Numbered from the stretch's first letter, positions 1-4,427 are shown. The stretch is DNA of 5,613 nt from Candidatus Odyssella thessalonicensis (GCA_005240015.1 SBBV01000533.1:1-5613), one strand, 5' to 3'. Numbers and translations: made by a program. The notes: a model not told the origin generated them from the letters alone.

Positions 1-102
1 AGCGCATGATGTCGTCGTGGACCTGCGGTCCCCTTCATAAGGTCGAGTGGCTCACTTCAATTCGTTCGCAACGGCACTCAATCAGTCACAGGATGCGAAG
101 AG

Positions 103-300
103 ATGACTACAGAGAACGAATTACTGCGCGATCTCACGATCCAGGAAGTGGATGCCGTTGCAGGCACCGGCACGATCACGAGGATCTATCGGCCAAGCAA
201 CGCCTGGGAAGATTGGATGGCCCGATATTTCGGCATTGGCCTCGTGGAGCCCGGTGCTAGCTACGGCGGGGGAAGCATGGTCATCGTGCGCCCAGCGTGA
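103..300 (+). CDS. Small peptide with a bacteriocin-type (double-glycine-like) leader
   Basis: This is a 65-residue protein. Its first 21 residues, MTTENELLRDLTIQEVDAVAG, look like the leaders of double-glycine secreted peptides, whose usual core is L-[TS]-x-x-E-[LIV]-[DE]-x-V-[SA]-G-G. Here the end is VAG-TG rather than GG, so the cleavage site is degenerate. The putative core (about residues 22-65) is rich in Gly, Ala and aromatic residues, has no Cys, and contains a GGG at about residue 57. A CAGGA at 89-93 sits 9 bases ahead of the ATG and is a reasonable ribosome site. The stop at 298-300 is followed closely by a second leader-bearing gene, so the two may be co-transcribed. Family knowledge: such leaders are cut by C39-peptidase ABC exporters, but none is encoded in this window. 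The function of the core is unknown, and the protein could equally be a non-secreted hypothetical. The call rests on the leader match, the ribosome site and the tandem arrangement. Confidence 0.55.
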   Translation: MTTENELLRDLTIQEVDAVAGTGTITRIYRPSNAWEDWMARYFGIGLVEPGASYGGGSMVIVRPA

Positions 301-349
301 GGATGTTGAGCGAATGGCGGCTGACCGCATCAGTGAATCGAGACCGACC

Positions 350-625
350 ATGAACGTGGAAAATGCAACCGAAATTCGCGCATTGACTGCCGAGGAGATC
401 GAATCCGTCGCGGCGGGCGCCGATCCCCGGGAAGCCCTTCTGCAGCGGATTCTCTTGAGCCTGCAGACAATGATGTCGAAGCCGCATCGCAGACCGCGGC
501 CGCTTTGCGCGCTTGATGCGCAAATGCGGCGCGCTTCAAAGGCGGCGTGGCTGAGCGGCAACCGAGCTCGGCCTCGTCGCAGTCTGTCTCGGCGTGTGGT
601 TCTTGATCGCCGTCGAGTCGGTTGA
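350..625 (+). CDS. Second small leader-bearing peptide, 3' half doubtful
   Basis: From the ATG at 350 this reads 91 residues. The N-terminus, MNVENATEIRALTAEEIESV followed by AAGA, repeats the leader pattern of the preceding gene (ALTAEEIESVAAG against DLTIQEVDAVAG). An in-frame ATG at 314 would add 12 residues. It has the better ribosome site (GAGGA at 299-303, overlapping the upstream stop), while 350 has none that is clear; I chose 350 because it gives a leader of usual length. After about residue 40 the protein becomes a run of Arg, Pro and Ser with codons unlike the first part, which is typical of out-of-frame reading. From about 470 the +2 frame reads ADNDVEAASQTAAALRA and then stops, which looks more protein-like, so a one-base indel near 465-472 is possible. 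The gene may therefore be frameshifted or decayed. No function can be assigned. Confidence 0.4.
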   Translation: MNVENATEIRALTAEEIESVAAGADPREALLQRILLSLQTMMSKPHRRPRPLCALDAQMRRASKAAWLSGNRARPRRSLSRRVVLDRRRVG

Positions 626-704
626 ATCGAAACGGCCCGAACACTGCAGCCAATCTTCTTGCCCGAGCGCCATTATTCTCGGCAAGGCCTCCAACCAGTT
701 CTGA
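555..704 (+). pseudogene. Possible membrane-helix gene fragment without a start
   Basis: This frame is open from just after a stop (552-554) to TGA at 702-704 and overlaps the end of the preceding gene in another phase. It begins ATELGLVAVCLGVWFLIAVE, which contains a 16-residue uninterrupted hydrophobic stretch like a single transmembrane helix, followed by a polar tail with two Cys. There is no ATG in the frame; GTG at 594 is the first possible start and would cut the helix. Read as a remnant, it fits a small membrane protein whose 5' part has lost frame. It could also be chance, since high-GC DNA readily gives Val/Leu/Ala runs. Confidence 0.22.
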
Positions 705-864
705 CAAGGCGTTCCGGTTCGCCGGTCATGGCCCGGCGACCGGTCGAGCCGCCTCGCGCGCCCATGACGAAAGCGCGGGGACGACAAGGTATTTCCGAGT
801 CTCTCTGCCTCCCGCAGCGAGCCCCCAACCCGCGCCAGACCCGCGTTTCGCCGTTTTCCGAATC

Positions 865-1017
865 GGGTCAGGCCAGCCAACTCACCTTGCCGGTCGCAAG
901 ATCGTGCATCGCCGCTACCACTATCGGCCCTACGGCTATTACTACCGGCCCTACTACCATCACCGGCACCACCACCATCGGCCGCGCGTCCGATTCCATC
1001 TCGGCATCGGGTACTAG
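865..1017 (+). pseudogene. Remnant of a His/Tyr/Arg-rich small protein (C-terminal tail)
   Basis: The last 50 codons of a longer open frame encode a tail of repeated Tyr, His, Arg and Pro (for example HRRYHYRPYGYYYRPYYHHR), then VRFHLGIGY and a stop. Tails like this occur at the end of small exported proteins in Rhizobiales, where a signal peptide normally precedes them. Here the open frame has no ATG from its beginning at 622, and no signal peptide is visible. In the other frame the bases just upstream read SGQASQLTLPV, which resembles the mature start of such proteins. A frameshift near 885-897 would join the two segments. I therefore read it as a broken gene. Metal binding by the His-rich run is possible but untested. 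Confidence 0.32.
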
Positions 1018-1188
1018 GCTAGCAGTCCGAGAGATTAGTGGTCGCCGTCGCGTCTCGCGGTGAGCCGCCACCGAAGGCGCACCGGGAAACGAGATCAGCG
1101 CATCCTACAAGGAGGGACAGCGCCATACCGCGCTAGGTCGGCTGCGCGGATCGACTTCGGGCGTCGCTGCGCCTCATCCCTCATCCAA

Positions 1189-1211
1189 CCTTCCCCGCGA
1201 GCGGGAGAAGG
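1189..1211 (-). terminator. Hairpin just past the stop of the 358-residue gene
   Basis: Arms CCTTCCCCGC (1189-1198) and GCGGGAGAAGG (1201-1211) pair over 10 bp with one bulged A (1206) and a two-base loop. It begins 6 bases beyond the stop codon of the minus-strand gene at 1217. Only two T residues follow on the minus strand, so it is a weak intrinsic terminator at best. The sequence also resembles a widespread alphaproteobacterial intergenic repeat, so it may serve as a 3'-end stabiliser instead. Confidence 0.42.
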
Positions 1212-1216
1212 CCTTC

Positions 1217-2293
1217 TTAACTTGGCGACGACAGCGGCTTCGTCGCTAACGCGGGCATCTCGCGCACCGGTTTGGTGGCGCGCTTGCCGAGCTCGATCAC
1301 GCGCTCGCCGGTGACCGGCTCGTTTTCGGGCAGCGGTGACGCGCCTTTCTCTTGGCCGAGCTTGGCGACGCTCTTGAGCGCCGCGAGCTTGGCGGCGCCG
1401 TCGAGGGCCTTGGCGTCGCCGCCGTAGTAGTCGAACCAGGGCAGGCCGGCCTTCGCGTAGTCGGCGGCGCTCGGCGGCAGCGTGGGCGGGCGCTCGCCGG
1501 CGATGGCGAGCCAGGCGAGCGAATTCGCGATGGTGACGAAGCAGCGGCTCGCGTGGCGCAGGTCCCAGGCGTCGAGGCCGTAGTCGTCGTCGTAGATCTC
1601 CTGCTTCATGCGGCCGCCCGGCGCGAGGCTCATGTCCATCGCGGCCGGCGCCATCGGCTCCGTCGACGCGGAATAGCGCGGCGCACCGCTGAACATCCCC
1701 AGGGGGCGCCGCCGCGCCGCCTCGCGCTGGCGCAGGATCTCCCGCCAGCGCTCGGCCTTCATCGGGTAGACGACGAGCTGCACGCCGCCGTGCTCGCCGG
1801 CGCCGGTGAGCTGCTCCTCGGCCGAGTAGCCCTCGCCGAGCGGCATCGCGACGAACTGGCGGATGAAGCCCTTGGCGACGCAATAGCCGTCGAGCCAGGG
1901 CTGCTTCGGCAGCACGACGTAGTCCTGCGGGTCGCGATTGAGATGATTGGCCCACGCCTCGCCGGTGACGGCGTTGATCTTGCCGGCCGCGATCTTGACC
2001 GCGAACGGGTAGCCGTCCTCCGCGCCCCAGCCGCCGTGGCCGAAATTGAGCCACATCGCCTCGGCTTGGTGCATCGGCATGATGACGCCGCCGCGCTCCG
2101 ACCAGCGCGCCGGCACGCGCGGCGCGAAATCGTCGAGATGGCGCAGCGGGAAGCTGCCGAGGCCGGGCGGCAGGGGATAGGCCTTGCCGTCGTCGGGGAT
2201 GCGCAGCGTGCGCTGGAACTCGATCGTGCAGGTGGCGTCCGCGTGCACCTCGGGGAAGCGGAAGTGGAGCTTGTCGCCTTCGAGCGTGATCAT
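1217..2293 (-). CDS. Conserved protein of unknown function, 358 aa
   Basis: The start at 2293 is supported by AGAGGA (2299-2304) five bases ahead of the ATG. The protein has no signal peptide and no membrane helix, so it should be cytoplasmic. Its core reads as a well-conserved soluble protein: MPMHQAEAMWLNF (72-84), YPFAVKIAAGKINAVTGE (95-112), RDPQDYVVLPKQPWLDG (120-136), RQFVAMPLGEGYSAEEQLTG (145-164), GGVQLVVYPMK (169-179), and LAPGGRMKQEIYDDDYGLD (223-241) followed by WDLRHASRCFVTIANS. I recognise this as a widespread hypothetical family without a named function and see no catalytic signature I can name. Residues from about 295 on are Ala/Lys-rich, low in complexity and probably not part of the fold. 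Its upstream neighbour on the same strand is an XRE regulator, separated by 241 bases that hold a large inverted repeat, so co-transcription is doubtful. The gene is sure; the function is not known. Confidence 0.88.
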   Translation of the reverse strand: MITLEGDKLHFRFPEVHADATCTIEFQRTLRIPDDGKAYPLPPGLGSFPLRHLDDFAPRVPARWSERGGVIMPMHQAEAMWLNFGHGGWGAEDGYPFAVKIAAGKINAVTGEAWANHLNRDPQDYVVLPKQPWLDGYCVAKGFIRQFVAMPLGEGYSAEEQLTGAGEHGGVQLVVYPMKAERWREILRQREAARRRPLGMFSGAPRYSASTEPMAPAAMDMSLAPGGRMKQEIYDDDYGLDAWDLRHASRCFVTIANSLAWLAIAGERPPTLPPSAADYAKAGLPWFDYYGGDAKALDGAAKLAALKSVAKLGQEKGASPLPENEPVTGERVIELGKRATKPVREMPALATKPLSSPS

Positions 2294-2336
2294 CGTTGTC
2301 CTCTACGCCTGTGATTCGGATCGGCAAAGAAAGGGA

Positions 2337-2496
2337 ACAGGGAGCCGGGGAGCCGGGGAGAAGGAAGATTCACCACCAAGGCACCAAGACACCAAGGAGT
2401 AAGAATTGCGCGCCAAAGGCGCGCGAAAGAATCTTGGTGCCTGCGTGCCTTGGTGCCCTGGTAGTAAGCCTTCCTTGCTTCTCCCCGGCTCCCTGT
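2337..2496. repeat. 160-base nested inverted repeat built of 8-base CACCAAGG units
   Basis: Outer arms ACAGGGAGCCGGGGAG (2337-2352) and its exact complement (2481-2496) enclose a second pair. The left inner arm (2374-2396) is three head-to-tail 8-base units, CACCAAGG, CACCAAGA, CACCAAG. The right inner arm (2433-2455) is its complement at 20 of 23 positions. At the centre is a perfect 7-bp hairpin with a three-base loop, GCGCGCC-AAA-GGCGCGC (2408-2424). The AGCCGGGG motif of the outer left arm is itself duplicated (2343-2360). The element lies between two minus-strand genes and contains no credible coding frame. Units of this CACCAAG kind are known as dispersed intergenic repeats in many bacterial genomes. 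The transcript would fold into one long stem, so it may stop or stabilise mRNA of the XRE gene. Confidence 0.8.
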
Positions 2497-2534
2497 AAAT
2501 CTTCCTTCGTTGCGGCCGGCACGTGCCTTCCCTT

Positions 2535-2888
2535 TCACCAGTTGCCGTCGCGCACCTCGCGCACGAGCCGCAGCACTGCCTTGTCCGGCGCCGCCTTGAG
2601 CGCGCGGATCAAGTCGGCGAAGAGGCGCGGGCGCTTCTTGATGATCTCCTGGAGATCGCTCGAGACCTTGCCCGCGAGCGCCAGCAGCATGTCGGGGTCT
2701 TCGCCCAGCTCTGCCGCCAGCTTCACCGTGGTCGCCTCCGAGGGCGGCGCCACCTCGCCGCGCTCGACCTTGGAGAGATAGGCCGGCTCGACGTCGATGC
2801 GCGCCGCCACCTGGCGGACCGAGAAGCGCGGATCGGCCGCGCGCAAGCGCTCGCGGCAGGTCCGCACGTACTCGCCGAAGTGCGTCAT
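2535..2888 (-). CDS. XRE-family helix-turn-helix transcriptional regulator
   Basis: This is a 117-residue DNA-binding protein. Residues 23-45 (SVRQVAARIDVEPAYLSKVE then RGE) form the helix-turn-helix, with the AYLSKVERGE recognition-helix signature of the Cro/CI (XRE) family. APPSEATTVKLAAELGEDPD (47-66) continues the five-helix fold. The C-terminal part (residues 70-112, starting LALAGKVSSDLQEIIKKRP) is helical and typical of a XRE subfamily of short regulators. A longer reading from an ATG at 2996 is rejected: its extra 36 residues translate a REP-like palindrome and the promoter. The ATG at 2888 has no Shine-Dalgarno site but starts where the promoter predicts the transcript start, so the message is probably leaderless. 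An 18-base dyad over the -10 suggests autorepression. The target genes are unknown; no ImmA/IrrE-type protease or toxin partner is present next to it. Confidence 0.9.
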   Translation of the reverse strand: MTHFGEYVRTCRERLRAADPRFSVRQVAARIDVEPAYLSKVERGEVAPPSEATTVKLAAELGEDPDMLLALAGKVSSDLQEIIKKRPRLFADLIRALKAAPDKAVLRLVREVRDGNW

Positions 2889-2906
2889 GTGTCGTATATA
2901 GTACAC
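2889..2906. promoter_or_regulatory. 18-base dyad over the -10 of the XRE gene, likely operator
   Basis: GTGTCGTATATAGTACAC has perfect GTGT/ACAC wings and a self-complementary TATATA core, with only the two pairs between them unmatched (14 of 18 positions symmetric). It covers the -10 and the predicted start of the XRE gene, so a bound dimer would exclude RNA polymerase. XRE regulators commonly repress their own promoter through such dyads. That this one is bound by its own gene product is inference. Confidence 0.55.
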
Positions 2907-2923
2907 AGGCGGGCCGGCGTCAA
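2889..2923 (-). promoter_or_regulatory. Sigma-70-type promoter of the XRE gene, predicted leaderless
   Basis: On the minus strand TTGACG (2923-2918) is followed, after exactly 17 bases, by TATATA (2900-2895). Six bases later comes the ATG at 2888. With the usual distance from the -10 to the transcript start, position +1 falls on the A of the ATG. There is no room for a ribosome site, which agrees with the absence of one. Both hexamers are close to the housekeeping consensus, which is unusual for this GC-rich DNA. Confidence 0.75.
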
Positions 2924-2968
2924 ACCCCTTTTTCCGCGAACGGGCCGCCCGAGAAGTTGCACCGGAGT

Positions 2969-3073
2969 TGTCGTTCCCGCGAAAGCGGGAACCCATGCAG
3001 CGTCACCGCCGTGCACCCTTTCCCCTAGCTCGCACGGCGTCCGGCATGGGTCCCCGCTTTCGCGGGGACGACA
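2969..3073. repeat. REP-like compound palindrome in the divergent spacer
   Basis: The 30-base arms 2969-2998 and 3044-3073 are complementary at 28 of 30 positions. Each arm holds its own hairpin (TTCCCGCGAAAGCGGGAA at 2974-2991, TCCCCGCTTTCGCGGGGA at 3051-3068). Inside the 45-base centre a third pair, GCCGTGC (3008-3014) and GCACGGC (3032-3038), closes a further stem. Elements with this 'GTCGTTCCCGCGAAAGCGGGAACCC' character (split here: GTCGTTCCCG, then CGAAAGCGGGAACCC) are frequent between genes of alphaproteobacteria. It has no coding frame of its own, but its left arm reads MGSRFRGND on the minus strand and can cause false upstream extensions of the XRE gene. Confidence 0.85.
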
Positions 3074-3109
3074 GCTCGGGGGCGCCTTTTCGGCCGAATC
3101 AGCCGCCCC

Positions 3110-3127
3110 CTGTGAACTGGATCACAG
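3110..3127. promoter_or_regulatory. CRP/FNR-family binding dyad upstream of the L,D-transpeptidase gene
   Basis: CTGTGAACTGGATCACAG contains TGTGA-N6-TCACA, an exact match to the classical CRP consensus, extended by one further symmetric pair (C...G). It lies 115 bases before the ATG at 3242, in the spacer between the divergent XRE and transpeptidase genes and immediately right of the REP-like element. Alphaproteobacteria encode CRP/FNR-type regulators with similar sites; which one binds cannot be told. I see no clear -10 at the expected distance for the plus strand. Confidence 0.5.
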
Positions 3128-3133
3128 CTTTCG

Positions 3134-3149
3134 GGTGAGCGCTGTCACT
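3134..3149. promoter_or_regulatory. Second, weaker CRP-like dyad
   Basis: GGTGA-GCGCTG-TCACT matches four of five bases in each half of the CRP consensus. Its centre is 23 bases from the centre of the perfect site at 3110-3127, about two helical turns. It overlaps another inverted repeat, TGAGCGC (3136-3142) and GCGCTCA (3152-3158), so it may instead be part of a different operator. Confidence 0.3.
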
Positions 3150-3241
3150 GCGCGCTCAGGTTGCTGCCGCTAGGTTCCGCCCCGTGATCGGCAAAGCGCG
3201 TGGGGCGCCGGCGCCGCAACCCTCTCTCAAGGCCTGCAACC

Positions 3242-3721
3242 ATGTTCACCGGGAAACTCAAGAGAACGGCCGCGGCGATGAAAGCCGCGTTGGCGGGGGC
3301 GCTCGCCCTCGTGCTCTTTTCGGCCGGCGCCGAGGCGCGCCCCGCGGTCGGCGACGACCAGGGCAGGGTCGAGATCGTGATCAGCAAGTCCGAGCAGCGG
3401 ATGATGGTCTATGTCGGCGGCGAGCAGGTCTACGTCTTCCGCGTCTCGACCGGCCGCGCCGGCTATGTGACGCCGTCGGGCACCTTCCGCCCCTCGAGCA
3501 TGCACAAGATGGCGATCTCGGTGAAATACGGCAACACGCCGATGCCGCACTCGATCTTCTTCACCCGCGTCGGCCACGCGATCCATGCCACCACCGCGGT
3601 GCGCCAGCTGGGCCGCCCGGCCTCGCATGGCTGCATCCGCCTCTCGCCGCAGAATGCCAAGATGCTCTACGAGCTCGTCCAGCGCATGGGCATGAAGAAC
3701 ACGCGCATCAAGATCGTGTAG
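3242..3721 (+). CDS. Secreted L,D-transpeptidase, YkuD domain
   Basis: The protein has 159 residues. Residues 1-32 form a Sec signal peptide: a basic start (KLKR, K14), a hydrophobic core ALAGALALVLFSAG, and an AEA cleavage motif before RP. The rest is a single YkuD (L,D-transpeptidase) domain, about 41-159, ending close to the catalytic block HATTAVRQLGRPASHGCIRL (115-134). The catalytic Cys is C131, with H115, S128-H129-G130 and R133 all in place. The enzyme acts in the periplasm, forming 3-3 peptidoglycan cross-links or anchoring proteins to meso-diaminopimelate; which of these cannot be told. There is no LysM or peptidoglycan-binding domain, so this is a minimal form. The ATG at 3242 is preceded by AAGG (3229-3232, 9-base spacing). 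Alternatives are 3200 (adds an unlikely Arg-rich extension) and 3278 (a shorter signal peptide). A CRP-like site lies upstream. Confidence 0.93.
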   Translation: MFTGKLKRTAAAMKAALAGALALVLFSAGAEARPAVGDDQGRVEIVISKSEQRMMVYVGGEQVYVFRVSTGRAGYVTPSGTFRPSSMHKMAISVKYGNTPMPHSIFFTRVGHAIHATTAVRQLGRPASHGCIRLSPQNAKMLYELVQRMGMKNTRIKIV

Positions 3722-3728
3722 AGGGCCG

Positions 3729-3816
3729 CACGGACGTCCACGGACGAACACGGACGGGCACGGACCTGCCGCACCGGGCCCGTGCCTTGGTCCGCGAAGG
3801 GCCGTGTTTGTCCGTG
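3729..3816. repeat. Array of 10-base CACGGAC units with inverted copies
   Basis: Four units beginning CACGGAC start at 3729, 3739, 3749 and 3759, exactly 10 bases apart, with a variable last three bases (GTC, GAA, GGG, CTG). They are followed by inverted counterparts, GTCCGCG (3790), GGCCGTG (3800) and GTCCGTG (3810), also 10 bases apart. CGGACC (3761-3766) and GGTCCG (3789-3794) give the inner stem. The whole can fold as one long imperfect hairpin beginning 8 bases past the transpeptidase stop and ending 72 bases before the next gene. It may act as a terminator or 3' stabiliser. It is organised like the 8-base CACCAAG element at 2337-2496, though the unit differs. Confidence 0.75.
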
Positions 3817-3888
3817 ATTCCTCCGCGCGCGGGAACGGGCGCGGCGCGGCATCGTTCTCCGGGCAAACCGCAGCAACGGAGGCCCGCT

Positions 3889-4353
3889 ATGGCATTCGAG
3901 CTCAGAAGCCCCGCCTTCGAGCCCGGTGGGCGCATTCCGCCGCGCTACGCGCGCGACGGCGAAAACCTCTCGCCGCCGCTCGAATGGCACGATGCGCCGG
4001 CCGAGACGAAGAGCTTCGCGCTGATCGTCGAGGATCCCGATGCGCCCGCCGGCACGTTCCGCCACTGGGGCCTCTACAACATCATGGGCGAGCGCAAGCT
4101 CTTGCCCGAGGGAATCGGCCGCGGCGTCAAGACCGAGGACCTCGGCATGGGCATCAACGATTTCGGCAACATGCGCTACGACGGCCCGCAGCCACCGCGC
4201 GGCGGCGGCACGCACCATTATCATTTCCGCCTCGCGGCGCTCGACGTCGAGAGCCTCTCGCAAAAGCCGCAGATGCGCGTCGAAGAGATCTGGCGCGCGG
4301 CGAAGGGTCATGTCCTCGCCGAGGCGGAGCTGGTGGCGACGTACGAGCGGTAG
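3889..4353 (+). CDS. YbhB/YbcL family Raf-kinase-inhibitor-like (PEBP) protein
   Basis: This is a 154-residue cytoplasmic protein without a signal peptide, of the usual length for bacterial phosphatidylethanolamine-binding-protein homologues. The anion-pocket motifs are present: DPDAPAGTFRHW (49-60, matching DPDAP...HW) and GGGTHHYHFRLAALD (105-119, matching the G-x-H-x-Y-x-F-x-L-x-ALD strand). IPPRYARDGENLSPPLEW (16-33) and the end GHVLAEAELVATYER are also typical of the family. GGAGG (3878-3882) lies 6 bases before the ATG, a strong ribosome site that fixes the start; open frame upstream of it is not coding. Bacterial members bind small anionic ligands, but their physiological role is poorly defined. 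It probably has its own transcription unit, being separated from the transpeptidase gene by the 10-base-unit repeat and facing the convergent DUF294 gene. Confidence 0.95.
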   Translation: MAFELRSPAFEPGGRIPPRYARDGENLSPPLEWHDAPAETKSFALIVEDPDAPAGTFRHWGLYNIMGERKLLPEGIGRGVKTEDLGMGINDFGNMRYDGPQPPRGGGTHHYHFRLAALDVESLSQKPQMRVEEIWRAAKGHVLAEAELVATYER

Positions 4354-4364
4354 ATCGGGACCGC

Positions 4365-4378
4365 GCGGCTCCGGCCGC
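4365..4378. terminator. Short hairpin with a UNCG-type loop between convergent genes
   Basis: GCGGC (4365-4369) and GCCGC (4374-4378) pair around the loop TCCG, giving the C(UNCG)G form known for high stability in RNA. It begins 12 bases past the PEBP stop, inside the 74-base gap between converging genes. Only two T residues follow on the plus strand, so termination efficiency is uncertain. I see no other stem in the gap. Confidence 0.32.
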
Positions 4379-4427
4379 TTCACACGTTACGTCCGCGCGG
4401 ATGAATCCGGACTTTGGCTCGCCGGTA

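Larger units (their letters stand above)
626..1216. other. About 590-base stretch without a convincing intact gene
   Basis: Several frames are open here, but all have a TTG start, a composition dominated by Arg/Pro/Ser, or no start. I see no homology-bearing core except the His/Tyr-rich tail ending at 1017. A near-perfect Shine-Dalgarno AAGGAGG occurs at 1109-1115, but no start codon with a usable frame follows it. The right end (1171-1211) has the 'CCTCATCC...GGGAGAAGG' style of spacer common in alphaproteobacterial intergenic DNA, including a hairpin that lies just past the stop of the minus-strand gene to its right. I read the stretch as decayed or intergenic sequence. Confidence 0.5.

Noticed and set aside
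350..625. Toxin-antitoxin reading of the two small genes at the left end
   Set aside because: Both N-termini match exported-peptide leaders, neither resembles a known toxin or antitoxin fold, and the XRE gene is 2 kb away on the other strand.
725..768. Inverted repeat GTCATGG (725-731) / CCATGAC (762-768), resembling a Rhizobiales intergenic element
   Set aside because: The arms are only 7 bp with a 30-base loop and the inner sequence does not pair well, so it is too weak to call as a repeat element without genome comparison.
622..1017. Open plus-strand frame of 131 codons starting at TTG
   Set aside because: It has no ATG, no ribosome site and an Arg/Pro/Ser composition in its first two thirds. 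Only the final His/Tyr-rich part looks like protein, and I report that part as a remnant.
1109..1115. Near-perfect Shine-Dalgarno AAGGAGG
   Set aside because: No ATG, GTG or TTG follows at a usable distance with an open frame of any length, so it does not mark a gene.
1352..2314. Plus-strand open frame of 320 codons
   Set aside because: It is antisense to the 358-residue gene, rich in Arg/Ala/Gly/Leu, with no ribosome site or domain; the minus-strand protein has clear conserved blocks.
1095..2327. Long minus-strand open frame of 410 codons over the 358-residue gene
   Set aside because: It is Arg/Ala-rich, lacks recognisable motifs and lies in another phase of the well-supported gene at 1217-2293; high-GC DNA commonly leaves such frames open.
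2374..2455. CRISPR array, suggested by repeated CACCAAGG units
   Set aside because: The units are 8 bases, contiguous without spacers, and mirrored about a hairpin, which is not CRISPR architecture; no cas gene is present.
3184..3888. Upstream extension of the PEBP frame
   Set aside because: It overlaps the transpeptidase gene in another phase and continues through the CACGGAC repeat; the GGAGG-ATG at 3889 sets the real start.
3667..4383. Minus-strand open frame of 238 codons opposite the PEBP gene
   Set aside because: It is an antisense shadow of a gene with strong family motifs and a strong ribosome site, and it runs through the 10-base repeat.
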